DNA of 64,000 nucleotides from UBA8199 sp964507045 (GTDB taxonomy: Bacteria; Verrucomicrobiota; Verrucomicrobiia; Limisphaerales; UBA8199): positions 26,798 to 90,797 of the forward strand of contig CAZDOO010000011.1 of NCBI GenBank assembly GCA_964507045.1, in the 5' to 3' direction. A program made the position numbers and the translations under genes. Every line of letters starts with the position of its first letter. The first letter of the stretch is position 1. Shown here in pieces: positions 40,201 through 46,446 of the stretch. A model generated the notes under the pieces. It was not told the origin of the DNA, made no database searches, and saw only the letters and a list, made by a program, of their open reading frames with translations.

Positions 40201-40792
40201 CGACCCCGCGCAAGCCCGCCGCGCCTTCCAGGCCGCCTACGGCCTCTCCGCCGGCGATGCCGCCTTCAACGAAGATGCCCGCGTGCAACTGCACAACATC
40301 AAGCTCCAGCAGGCCCTGGTCGGCTTGAACGTCCGCCAGGCCAGAACCAGTGCGGAGGGGGGAGTGCGGGGTGCGGAATCGCCCACTCCACCCGCCTCGC
40401 TCCTTGCTCAGCATTCCGCACTCCGCACTCCGAACTCCGCACTCTCCTACACCCAACAGGCCGCCAAAGACATCATTGACCGGAACACCGCGGACGATAA
40501 TGCAGCCTACATGCGCCTGGCCGAGCGGCTCATCCAGCAACAGGACGCCGCCGTGACCAGCCCGACGGCGATCCGGGCGAACATCCCCGAGCAGGGCCGC
40601 GTGCTGACCTTTAAGCGCGCGGTGGTGGTGGACCCCTGGGCCGACCTGCAACTGCGCCTGGCCACCACCGCCGTCAAAGCCGCCGCGTGGGGCGCGCGCC
40701 TGCTCATCCTCGCCGCCACGCTGGCGACGCTGGCCGCCTTCGCCTGGGTGGCGCGCTGCTTTCAGCCCCCGCACCCCAGTTCACAGGCATAG
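34268..40792 (+). CDS. Giant membrane protein with duplicated extracytoplasmic halves
   Basis: The 2174-residue product starts with a signal peptide (MKKILSPLGLFLFMTAAYAA). A large extracytoplasmic half runs to about residue 870. Five membrane spans follow (about 878-899, 912-935, 973-995, 1003-1050, 1068-1092), then a second extracytoplasmic half (to about 2110) and a C-terminal span (about 2141-2163). The halves are homologous: PRGYAIARLNASGLSDYF (about 420) parallels PAGYDVESISGAALTHW (about 1490), and HFRLTLPPGTQLWSAAVNG parallels LLNLTLPRDARFWFAFVNQ. I know no family name. Linkage to the sigma/vWA cassette suggests an envelope sensor or secretion role. Two repeat elements are inserted in frame (35000-35068; 40362-40430). 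Confidence 0.8.
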   Translation: MKKILSPLGLFLFMTAAYAATNPPAATITLTDFKLVGDLSGDQASFTLTATAQVEDARGGTLDLLSGAVALTDAPAQPQWRIRVEGNRYVAVFDHGGKFPLQLKFTAAVRRNEPWKAVEFRVAPSLLQPLVLRGLGADAQFEFPGAARFERKGADFTSYLPSDGAVKLAWKEARTAAEGKLFYAAEMLAQISVSPGLMRQVALVDFKVMQGEVSRVSLLLRGAGEVTRVQGDQVLAWNVEPAIGGSADIPVRQEGKSGEADKNVRAPGERRLILQLNQPQKDQFSVQVQMQTPLGAFPQAADAVRLRPEGATRFAGCYRIVNEGAVRLEVVQASGLSQISPEQFPESDATRAALRATGSQRFAYRFSGGDFALRIQADQIQPELSVSQVLAYHLGESELAIDSEIELDIREAPLRELLLRVPRGYAIARLNASGLSDYFLREPAGQPDSELRLVYAQPVSGRQVVQLRLECNKPLDEPTWTLPRLEVVKAKSVRGNLAVAADAGFRLTAERTQGLTEIATAFFPRKVPGIQTAFRLSDPAWQAALRVERLPQTVQADALNLFSIGEGVAYGSSLINYVVSGAPVSAFKVELSGEYPNVEFIGKDIRNWQKTGGGYVVQLHTPVSGAYTLLATYERPFKAQGETLSFTGARPLDAQSEQGYTLIISAYQFQVKPAAVSSGLLPLETGEVPPEYRLFFDAPLLAAYRYTVRPFDLQLALTPLAQGDSLSQVVDRASLTTRISKEGQVLTDVRYFVKSRGNPHFRLTLPPGTQLWSAAVNGTAVVPVTDAQANLIPLPQHADPNAVLTLDLKLAGTNDPKLVTVAAPIVNAPVMLAEWKLEPDTGRRLVYRHGSLTPAGGIPDVSGFAGLARMFTGSASRRAFTALFACLGLMALALLIWRGTVQANPCRLSTRHLSGLLLGLLAVVLAAVAFTGLVGQAQDQARSVPRDVTLLAPVQQAGSTLTVEVANVADKTSVLALARCAWPALLALAVWGFGWISNRQGSKMLGWIIGWTLLAWAALRCPNGATFFLAVFAAFLLLQVVVPALRRLWQLPSRPQDASPPTAPTGAAPAATALLAGALVWLTWCGTAFAAAPPAKASPLAQSVIQDIRVEDKFALATAKLRWQAEKGDLLPLLFEPTVLTHTDYPTNALKLVAAPVGERAARQLLAQKSGVFNITVQYELPVAKTDAESSFVLPVPFGVVNRLSLTLVNLDVDVLSPQAVAVQRDTVGSNTVATLVLAPAADTRIAWRPRSRDVKREKPVFYADITQLYAPAAGVIEGAHYVSIRPAQGELGELILDVPAGATITDVLDPALASSDTAKAAAPPLVSLWRFDPDTRKLRVTLNPAQSRPFALLLRSQTATGPLPCEQSVGLIAVDSAASQIGLLGVATGNEVQLDAVSAEPFAPINLEDYPANVVPALQAQIPGLTLRRAFRYSDIKAAASLKASAVEPDVRVETQDTVSLGEDRTVLAADATVNITRAGIFRLSFVMPAGYDVESISGAALTHWTELKSDAGRVITLHLRGKTEGEQKFAISLAGPGVKATNAWTVPQLVLREAGKQQGTLLLVPEQGLRLQIVTRDGLTQLDPQKSGIRQKGVLAFRVLQAPWNLVLGLEQVDPWIQVTSLQQATVNEALVKVAANLQYQIENTGLKVFHVFAPTNAEGLRFQGEQVADFLPVPGAVTNGLQEWEVKLHRRVIGSYLLQAAYQTPVPEHATETVLRGLQAAGVNLQRGFVTVQAGGRLQVRVDALPVALQPTEWQSIPRALQQNLPAAPANFAYRLVEPAFQLPLQLERHEAARLLPARVNNITLTSVISDDGEMLTQVRLEMVPGDKRLLNLTLPRDARFWFAFVNQGGVWPWREGDRILIPLEQQSRGDKAIPVEVFYSARVGSARGRALDLALVAPKFDLPLENLTWRISLGDKWRLKDWTGSLQLQQDEIVATAATVDLQTYLQGEATQQRERTKEAEQYMAVANSALQQGDPAQARRAFQAAYGLSAGDAAFNEDARVQLHNIKLQQALVGLNVRQARTSAEGGVRGAESPTPPASLLAQHSALRTPNSALSYTQQAAKDIIDRNTADDNAAYMRLAERLIQQQDAAVTSPTAIRANIPEQGRVLTFKRAVVVDPWADLQLRLATTAVKAAAWGARLLILAATLATLAAFAWVARCFQPPHPSSQA
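35000..35068. repeat. Intragenic palindromic repeat, family B (copy in giant gene)
   Basis: Arms 35000-35024 and 35044-35068 (25 nt, two mismatches) flank a 19-nt loop, with the core GGAGCGCGGACATTCCTGTC then CGCC. It is translated here as GSADIPVRQEGKSGEADKNV followed by RAPG, a different frame from the recG copy. The gene's frame is preserved. Confidence 0.9.
40362..40430. repeat. Intragenic inverted repeat, GAGTGCGGNGTGCGGAAT type
   Basis: Left arm GAGTGCGGGGTGCGGAAT (40362-40379) pairs with the right arm 40413-40430 with one mismatch. A further GAACTCCGCACTC follows. It lies in frame near the C-terminus of the giant gene and encodes about 30 residues of low complexity (GGVRGAESPTPPASLLAQHS). 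Confidence 0.85.
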
Positions 40793-40890
40793 GCAATTAT
40801 GGGACTCGCCTGACCATCCATAAGCAAGCCAATGGACCGGGAGGTATTTCCGCTTTGCCAAGCGCGGGAGGTGTGGCTTAACTTCCAACC

Positions 40891-41100
40891 ATGAAGCGAT
40901 TGACCGCAGTTATTTATCCCGGTGAATCAAAGCGTTGGCTCGTGGCCTTTAACCCGGAGACCGGCACCACGAGTCAGGGACGCACGGTCGAGCAGGCTTT
41001 GGTGAATTTGAAAGAGGCCACGGAGCTCTACTTGGAGGAGAAGAAGCTTTCTGACCGCTCCCCAACATTTCTCACCACCTTCGAAGTAGCTCATGCCTAA
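40891..41100 (+). CDS. hicB: HicB-family antitoxin
   Basis: The 69-residue protein begins MKRLTAVIYPGESKRWLVAF and continues NPETGTTSQGRTVEQALVNL KEAT, the partially degraded RNase-H-like fold of HicB antitoxins (VIYxGEx-x-G-T(V/L)EEALxNLxEA). The C-terminal tail (SPTFLTTFEVAHA) is short, as in minimal HicB proteins. It overlaps hicA by 8 bp, so the pair is co-translated, in the order antitoxin then toxin. HicB would neutralise HicA and repress the pair's promoter. I see no operator by eye. Confidence 0.88.
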   Translation: MKRLTAVIYPGESKRWLVAFNPETGTTSQGRTVEQALVNLKEATELYLEEKKLSDRSPTFLTTFEVAHA

Positions 41101-41308
41101 ACTGCCCTGTGTTTCCGGCCAGAAAGTGGCACGGGCGCTGGCACGGCTCGGCTTCGAGCGGCGGCGTCAAAAGGGCAGCCATCTGGTTATGCGGCGGGGC
41201 AGCGCGGTCTGCGTGGTGCCCTTGCACCGGGAAGTGGATCAGGGAACGTTGCGCGGTGTGCTGCGGCAGGCGGGAGTCAGCGAGCAGGAATTTGCCGAGG
41301 CAGTGTAG
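41093..41308 (+). CDS. hicA: HicA-family toxin (mRNA interferase)
   Basis: The 71-residue protein has the dsRBD-like HicA fold: VARALARLGFERRRQKGSHL with the catalytic His in GSHLVM, then VVPLHREVDQGTLRGVLRQA and a final GVSEQEF. It would cleave mRNA on release from HicB. The start ATG at 41093 is inside the hicB coding end. The length is normal (about 60-80 aa). Confidence 0.92.
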   Translation: MPKLPCVSGQKVARALARLGFERRRQKGSHLVMRRGSAVCVVPLHREVDQGTLRGVLRQAGVSEQEFAEAV

Positions 41309-41404
41309 CCTCCCGAATGGTCGTAATTCAGCCCGCACAGCGCTATGCCAGGGGTGAAGACCTTCGCTATTGCCAGTTCATGCCCGCCAGGTACGCTGTG
41401 CGAA

Positions 41405-42223
41405 ATGGCAGCAACCGTACCTATCCGGCTCGTCGCGCTCGACCTGGACCAGACCGTATTTGGCAATGACCTGAAGCCGCGGCCTCGTGTCCGGGCCGTG
41501 CTGGCACAAGTCCAGGCGCGGGGCACGGTGGTTACCGTCGCCACCGGCCGCGACATAAAGCTGGCGGCGAAATTTGCGCGCGACCTGGGGATCACGGCGC
41601 CCATTGTGGGCGCGCACGGCGCGTGCATCTACGATCCCCAGCGGGACCAGGTGCTGCATAACGTGCAACTGAGCCCGGAACAGCTCCCGCGCATCCTGGC
41701 GGCGGCGGAGCGGCATGGCTGGGCCGTTCATTTTGAAGTGTTCGACCAGATCTACCTGCCCGCCCAATCCAGCCATCCCCCGCTCCTGTTCGAGCTGATG
41801 CGCTATTCCCGCTGGGCCCGGGTGGGCGATCTCCTGCGGGACATGCCCGAGCCGCCGCATAAGTTTGTCGTCACGCTCGCCCAACCGGAAGATCGCGCGC
41901 GCGTCGTAGCCGAGATGAAAGCGGCGCTGGGCGACGAAGTGACGATTGTGGTGTCGCATCCGCACCTGGTGGAAGCCTTGCCGAAGGGCGTCCACAAGGG
42001 GCACGGCCTGGCGTGGCTGGCGGAGCATCTGGGCGTCGCCCGGCAGGAGGTTCTCGCGATTGGCGACAGTGAGGCCGATGTGCCCATGATCGAATGGGCC
42101 GGCATCGGCGTCGCGATGGGCAACAGCTCGCCTGAGGTTAAAGCCGCCGCGGATTGGGTGGCGCCGTCGCTGGAGGAGGACGGCGCCGCCGTCGCCCTCG
42201 AAAGATTCTGTCTCCAGGGTTAG
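41405..42223 (+). CDS. HAD-superfamily phosphatase, Cof type
   Basis: I start at the ATG at 41405, so that the catalytic motif RLVALDLDQTVF is near the N-terminus as in Cof/YbiV proteins; a longer reading from 41345 adds 20 residues. The product is 272 residues. Motif I is DLD (nucleophile and general acid Asp). Motif II is VATGRD. A cap domain follows, and the C-terminus gives motif III/IV HKGHGLAWLAEHLGV and AIGDSEADVPMIEWAGIGVA then MGNSS. Substrates of this family are usually sugar phosphates or nucleotides. The Gln after DLD replaces the usual Gly of DLDGT. Confidence 0.88.
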   Translation: MAATVPIRLVALDLDQTVFGNDLKPRPRVRAVLAQVQARGTVVTVATGRDIKLAAKFARDLGITAPIVGAHGACIYDPQRDQVLHNVQLSPEQLPRILAAAERHGWAVHFEVFDQIYLPAQSSHPPLLFELMRYSRWARVGDLLRDMPEPPHKFVVTLAQPEDRARVVAEMKAALGDEVTIVVSHPHLVEALPKGVHKGHGLAWLAEHLGVARQEVLAIGDSEADVPMIEWAGIGVAMGNSSPEVKAAADWVAPSLEEDGAAVALERFCLQG

Positions 42224-42330
42224 TTCGAGCAGGACAGAACGCTTCCCGGTGACGGGCCGCGCGCCCGGGCATGTCCTCGGCCACCGTTTGGCCTATCGGC
42301 CTGGCGCGCCGCCTGCTATCATGCGGCGGA

Positions 42331-42978
42331 ATGGACCCGCGACTGCTGATTGACGGCCTGATCCTCTATCTGGGCCTGCTTGTGCTGCTCACGTTTCACG
42401 AGTTCGGCCATGCCTGGATGGCCTGGAGGTTTGGCGATAACACCGCCCAGGCCCAGGGCCGGGTCTCGCTTAATCCGCTCGTGCACATTGACCCGCTCGG
42501 GACGGTCGTCCTGCCGCTGTTGATGGTCTTCCTGGCGCCCGGCGGGTTCCTGATCGGCTGGGCCAAGCCGGTGCCGGTCAACCCGGAGAACCTGCGCAAT
42601 CCGCGCTCAGATGAGATTATGGTAACCTTGGCCGGGCCGTGGATGAACCTGTTGCTGGCCATCGCGATTATGGCCCTGGCGCGGCTGGGCTATGGAGTCC
42701 ACTCCCACGGCCTGACGGAGGTGTGCTTGAACCTGGCCCACCTGAGCCTGCTGCTCTGCTTCTTCAACCTGCTGCCCATCCCGCCGCTGGACGGCTCGCA
42801 GGTCGTGCGCGGCCTGATCGGGATGAGCCATGAGACTTATCAGCAGATTGCGCGTTACGGCATTCTGATCCTGATCGTGGTGCTGCAGATCCCGCTCGTC
42901 CAGCGCCTGCTGGATTCCACCACGACAAACTCCTGGCGCGCCATCGCCGGCTGGTTCCGCCTGCCCATCGGCGCCTGA
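42331..42978 (+). CDS. Site-2 protease family (M50B) membrane metalloprotease
   Basis: The 215-residue protein starts at the ATG at 42331. The zinc motif HEFGH (His23, His27) lies in the first membrane helix (LVLLTFHEFGHAWMAW), and the third ligand is in NLLPIPPLDGS (about residue 155). About five membrane spans are visible. This is the short S2P form without PDZ domains. Such proteases cut transmembrane helices, often anti-sigma factors; a role with the sigma/vWA cassette 8 kb upstream is possible but only a guess. The HAD gene ends 107 bp before it. Confidence 0.92.
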   Translation: MDPRLLIDGLILYLGLLVLLTFHEFGHAWMAWRFGDNTAQAQGRVSLNPLVHIDPLGTVVLPLLMVFLAPGGFLIGWAKPVPVNPENLRNPRSDEIMVTLAGPWMNLLLAIAIMALARLGYGVHSHGLTEVCLNLAHLSLLLCFFNLLPIPPLDGSQVVRGLIGMSHETYQQIARYGILILIVVLQIPLVQRLLDSTTTNSWRAIAGWFRLPIGA

Positions 42979-42981
42979 GCC

Positions 42982-43003
42982 GGGCGAGCGTCCGCACGAG
43001 CCC
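42982..43003. repeat. Half copy of family A hairpin (left arm)
   Basis: GGGCGAGCGTCCGCACGAGC then CC matches the left arm of family A with one change, followed by CTGACC as in other copies. The matching right arm is not adjacent; a right-arm half lies 490 bp away at 43490-43515. Confidence 0.7.
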
Positions 43004-43115
43004 TGACCGTGCGGGGTGCGAACTATTCGGGCCAAGACTTGGTTTTCGGTCACATTATGCCTGCTGAAAGACTGTGTCCCGTCAGTCTACTGCCGTTGCT
43101 ATCCGCCTATCCAAA

Positions 43116-43218
43116 CCGTATCCCCTCCTAAACCCCTCGTATACCCCTCGTATACCCCTCGTATTTAAAATACGAGGGGTATACGAGGGGTATACGAGGG
43201 GTTTAGGAGGGAATACGG
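43116..43218. repeat. Giant palindrome P3 (51-bp arms, one mismatch)
   Basis: Arms 43116-43166 and 43168-43218 pair with one mismatch around a single A. Three 11-bp units (ATACCCCTCGT) sit in each arm, with CCCCTCCTAAA outside them. P2 at 23904-23994 is nearly identical. Confidence 0.95.
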
Positions 43219-43489
43219 CGATTGGCTTGTGCTTGGCGTCTGGAGGTGCCGCACCGATTTAGCGACTGAACCGGTCTCGGTTTGCCGGACAGCATGGGGT
43301 AAAGTGGGAATTGACCACCGGAAAGCGGCGTTGGGGGTCATGCACCGCGGCGGGTTGCCAGAGTGCCGGGTGGACCTCGAAGAGACGCACAGTTCGAGGT
43401 TCATTGTGAAGTGGCATGCCACTGCCAAAGAGCCGCTCGGAGGCCCGCCGGGCTGTGGGCCCTGATTTCCGCTCGGGCCGGGGGAGTTT

Positions 43490-43515
43490 GGGCTCGCGAG
43501 GACGTTCATTCTCCC
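43490..43515. repeat. Half copy of family A hairpin (right arm)
   Basis: GGGCTCGCGAGGACGTTCAT then TCTCCC matches the family A right arm with a few changes. The 30 bp before it (CCCTGATTTCC...) match the family A loop, so the left arm has been lost or displaced. Confidence 0.75.
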
Positions 43516-43540
43516 GTATGGTTTCGGCACCAAGTAAGCC

Positions 43541-45067
43541 ATGAGAACCCTCTTGCTCGGCATTGACAGTGGCACGCAATCCACCAAGGTCCTGGTCGTG
43601 GATGCCCGCGACGGGAAGGTGCTCGCCTCGGCAGCCCGGGCCTACGATCTGATCCCCAACCTGCCGCCCGGCGCCAAGGAACAGCACCCGCACACCTGGC
43701 GCGAGGCCGCCGCCGGGGCCATCCGCCGCGCGCTGCGCCAGGCCAACGCGACCGCCGCTGAAGTCAAGGCCATCGGCGTCAGCGGTCAGCAGCACGGCTT
43801 CGTGCCGCTCGACAAGCGTGGCAAGGTCATCCGACCGGCCAAGCTCTGGTGTGACACCGCCACCGCCGCCGAGTGTGAGGAGATCACCGGGAAGCTTGGG
43901 GGCCTCAAGCAAACCATTCGCGCGCTCGGCAACGCGGTTCTGCCCGGCTTCACCGCGTCCAAGATTCTCTGGCTCAGGAAGCACGAGCCGCAGAGCTACC
44001 GGCGCCTGGCGGCGGTGCTGCTGCCACATGATTACCTCAATTTCTGGCTGACCGGCCGGCAGACGATGGAATACGGCGACGCCAGCGGCACCGCCTTGCT
44101 CGACGTGCGCCGGCGCAAATGGTCCGGCGCCGTGCTGGACGCGATTGATCCGGGCCTTGCGGACAAGCTGCCCCCGTTGATAGGCAGCGACCAGCCCGCC
44201 GGCACGTTGCAGCCGTCCACCGCCCGGGCGCTCGGTCTGAATCCCGGGGTGCTGGTCAGCGCCGGCGGCGGCGACAACATGATGGGCGCCATCGGCACCG
44301 GCAACACGCGCGCCGGCGTCATCACCGCCAGTTTTGGCACCAGCGGTACCATCTATGCCTGCGCGGAAAAGCCGGTGGTTGATCCGCAGGGGGAGATCGC
44401 CGCGTTCTGCGACTCGACCAACCGCTGGCTGCCGCTGCTCTGCACCATGAACGTCACCGTCGCCACCGAGTTGGTGCGCCAGGATTGCGGCTGGACGCAC
44501 GAGCAGTTTGCGGCGGCGGCGGCGCGCGTGCCGGCGGGCGCGCGCGGCTTGCTGCTGCTGCCGTATTTTGAGGGCGAGCGCACCCCCAACGTGCCCGCTG
44601 GCACCGGCGTCTGGTTCGGTGTGAACCGGAAGACCTTCGAGGCCGGCCACCTCGCCCGCGCCGCGATGGAAGGCGTGACGCTGGGGATGAACTACGGCCT
44701 GCGCCGGCTGGCGGAATTAGGCGTGAAGCCGGCCCAAATCCGCGCGACGGGCGGCGGCGCCAAGTCAAAGGTCTGGCGCCAGATCATGGCCGATGTCTTC
44801 AACGCGGAGGTGGTCACGCTGAAAGTGAGCGAAGGCGCGGCTTACGGCGCAGCCCTGCAAGCCCTCTGGTGCTGGCGCTTGCAGCAAGGGGAGAAAGTCT
44901 CCATCGGCGACTTTACTGACCGGTTTGTGGAACTGAACCCGCGGGAGACGGCGCAGCCGGATCCGGGACGCGCGGCCATTTATCGCGAACTGCAGGCTAT
45001 CCAGGACGCCATGTCCCTGTCCCTGCGTAGCGTGTTCAAGCGCCACCGGCAGTTCGTGCTGCGGTAA
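43541..45067 (+). CDS. xylB: Xylulokinase (FGGY carbohydrate kinase)
   Basis: The 508-residue protein starts MRTLLLGIDSGTQSTKVLVV, the phosphate-binding start of FGGY kinases. GVSGQQHGFVPLD (about 80) is the xylulokinase-type sugar-contact motif, and MEYGDASGTALLDV (about 180) and the catalytic SAGGGDNMMGAIGTG (about 240) follow. The ATP site lies in ATGGGAKSKVWRQIMADVFN (about 405). It would phosphorylate D-xylulose, or a related ketose, to feed the pentose phosphate pathway. Its last 32 bp overlap the end of the converging cinA gene. A xylose isomerase is not visible in the window. Confidence 0.9.
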   Translation: MRTLLLGIDSGTQSTKVLVVDARDGKVLASAARAYDLIPNLPPGAKEQHPHTWREAAAGAIRRALRQANATAAEVKAIGVSGQQHGFVPLDKRGKVIRPAKLWCDTATAAECEEITGKLGGLKQTIRALGNAVLPGFTASKILWLRKHEPQSYRRLAAVLLPHDYLNFWLTGRQTMEYGDASGTALLDVRRRKWSGAVLDAIDPGLADKLPPLIGSDQPAGTLQPSTARALGLNPGVLVSAGGGDNMMGAIGTGNTRAGVITASFGTSGTIYACAEKPVVDPQGEIAAFCDSTNRWLPLLCTMNVTVATELVRQDCGWTHEQFAAAAARVPAGARGLLLLPYFEGERTPNVPAGTGVWFGVNRKTFEAGHLARAAMEGVTLGMNYGLRRLAELGVKPAQIRATGGGAKSKVWRQIMADVFNAEVVTLKVSEGAAYGAALQALWCWRLQQGEKVSIGDFTDRFVELNPRETAQPDPGRAAIYRELQAIQDAMSLSLRSVFKRHRQFVLR

Positions 45068-46319
45068 GCCTTTGTCGCAACAACTCCAGCGCTTGTTGGG
45101 CGGTGACTTGCTTGAAGGTCTCGCGGTCGTAGGGGTTGAAGTTGCGCTCGACCACGGTGCCGGCAGGGCCGGCCAACCCGATGAACACGGTGCCGACCGG
45201 CTTTTCGGTCGTGCCGCCGCCGGGGCCGGCGATGCCGGTCACTGACAGCGCATAATCCGCCCCGGTCTGGCGGCGGGCGCCTTCGGCCATTTCGCGCGCG
45301 ACCGGTTCACTGACAGCGCCGTGCGCGGCCAGAGTGTCCGAACGCACGCCCAGGAACTTCTGCTTGGCGGCGTTGCTGTAGGTGACCAAACCCGCGAGCA
45401 GCACAACCGAGGCGCCCGGCACATTGGTTATCCGATGCGCGATGCAGCCCCCCGTGCATGACTCGGCTACCGCGAGCGTCGCCTTAAGTTCTGTGAGCAA
45501 CCGGACAATGACCGTTTCCAGGTCTTCGTCCTCCACGCCGTAGATGTGCGGGGCGAGCAACTCCCGGACGATAGCCTCCGCTTCCGCCACGTGCCGCTCC
45601 GCGTCGCCTCCCCGCGCGGCGAGGCGCACATCCACCTGCCCGGGCCGGGCGCAATAGCCGAGATCGAGTCCGGCCCCAACCAGAGCTGCCAGCGGGCCGC
45701 CAATCTTTTCCTGGACCACTGACTCGCCGATGCCGGTCGTTCTGAGGGTGCGGCAGACAAACCTGCCCGCTAGCGGCAAGGCGCGCCGAAGCAGCGGCGC
45801 CACCGAGTCGGCGAACATGGGCCGCAATTCGCGCGGCGGACCGGGCAGCATGATGAGCCAGCTTGGCTTGCCGCCGGCCCGGAATGGGTTGGGCCGTGCT
45901 TCCATTGCCAGGCCCGGCGCGGTGCCGTGCGGGTTGGCCAATACCATCGCGCCCTCGGGAACCATCGCCTGGACCTGCGTTTGTTCCGGCATCCGGCGCC
46001 CCCGGCTCTCGAAGAACTGCCGGATGTGTGCGAGCACCGTTGCGTCCTCGTGCAGTTCCCGGCCCAGCAACCGCGCAATCAGGTCCCGAGTCAGGTCATC
46101 CGAGGTGGGCCCCAGCCCGCCGGTGGTGATGACGAGGTCGGCGCGCGCCAGCGCTTCGCGAACCGCTTGGCTGATGTCGGCGCCGGTGTCCGGCACAGCG
46201 ACCTGGCGGCCGACGACGTAGCCCAGGTCCGCGAGGTGGCGGCAAAGCCATTGCTGGTGGGTATTGAGCACGCGCCCGAGCATCAGCTCGCTGCCCGTAT
46301 TGATGAGTTCCACGATCAC
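45036..46319 (-). CDS. cinA: CinA family protein (competence/damage-inducible, NMN amidase type)
   Basis: I choose the GTG at 46319, which gives (M)IVELINTGSELMLGRVLN, the usual family start. The 427-residue protein has an N-terminal molybdopterin-binding-like domain with TTGGLGPTSDDLTRDLIA (about 70) and PGPPRELRPMF. The C-terminal CinA domain has AVAESCTGGCIAHRITNV PG (about 290) with the Ser of the amidase, and SVTGIAGPGGGT. The C-domain hydrolyses nicotinamide mononucleotide; the N-domain may act on ADP-ribose. Convergent overlap with xylB is 32 bp. Confidence 0.92.
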   Translation of the reverse strand: MIVELINTGSELMLGRVLNTHQQWLCRHLADLGYVVGRQVAVPDTGADISQAVREALARADLVITTGGLGPTSDDLTRDLIARLLGRELHEDATVLAHIRQFFESRGRRMPEQTQVQAMVPEGAMVLANPHGTAPGLAMEARPNPFRAGGKPSWLIMLPGPPRELRPMFADSVAPLLRRALPLAGRFVCRTLRTTGIGESVVQEKIGGPLAALVGAGLDLGYCARPGQVDVRLAARGGDAERHVAEAEAIVRELLAPHIYGVEDEDLETVIVRLLTELKATLAVAESCTGGCIAHRITNVPGASVVLLAGLVTYSNAAKQKFLGVRSDTLAAHGAVSEPVAREMAEGARRQTGADYALSVTGIAGPGGGTTEKPVGTVFIGLAGPAGTVVERNFNPYDRETFKQVTAQQALELLRQRLTAARTAGGA

Positions 46320-46446
46320 TGCCCACAGCTTACCGCCGGGCGCCGGCAGGCCAAAGCGCAATTGTGCAGTCTGACGTGGACACGGCCACGTTTGCCGTTA
46401 CCTTTGGTTCGGGGCGCGATGCGGGAGCGCATTTACCCCATTCAGC

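Larger units (their letters stand above)
42979..43540. other. Repeat-rich gap between the S2P and xylulokinase genes
   Basis: The 562 bp hold a left half of family A (42982-43003), giant palindrome P3 (43116-43218) and a right half of family A (43490-43515). The 43220-43460 part has open frames on both strands but no recognisable protein. Confidence 0.6.

Noticed and set aside
43116..43218. The 11-bp repeats in P3 as a CRISPR array
   Set aside because: Units are adjacent with no spacers, are far too short and form a palindrome.
43229..43465. Small open frame between the S2P and xylB genes
   Set aside because: Open frames exist on both strands here but no family, leader or ribosome binding site supports either; it may be decayed sequence.
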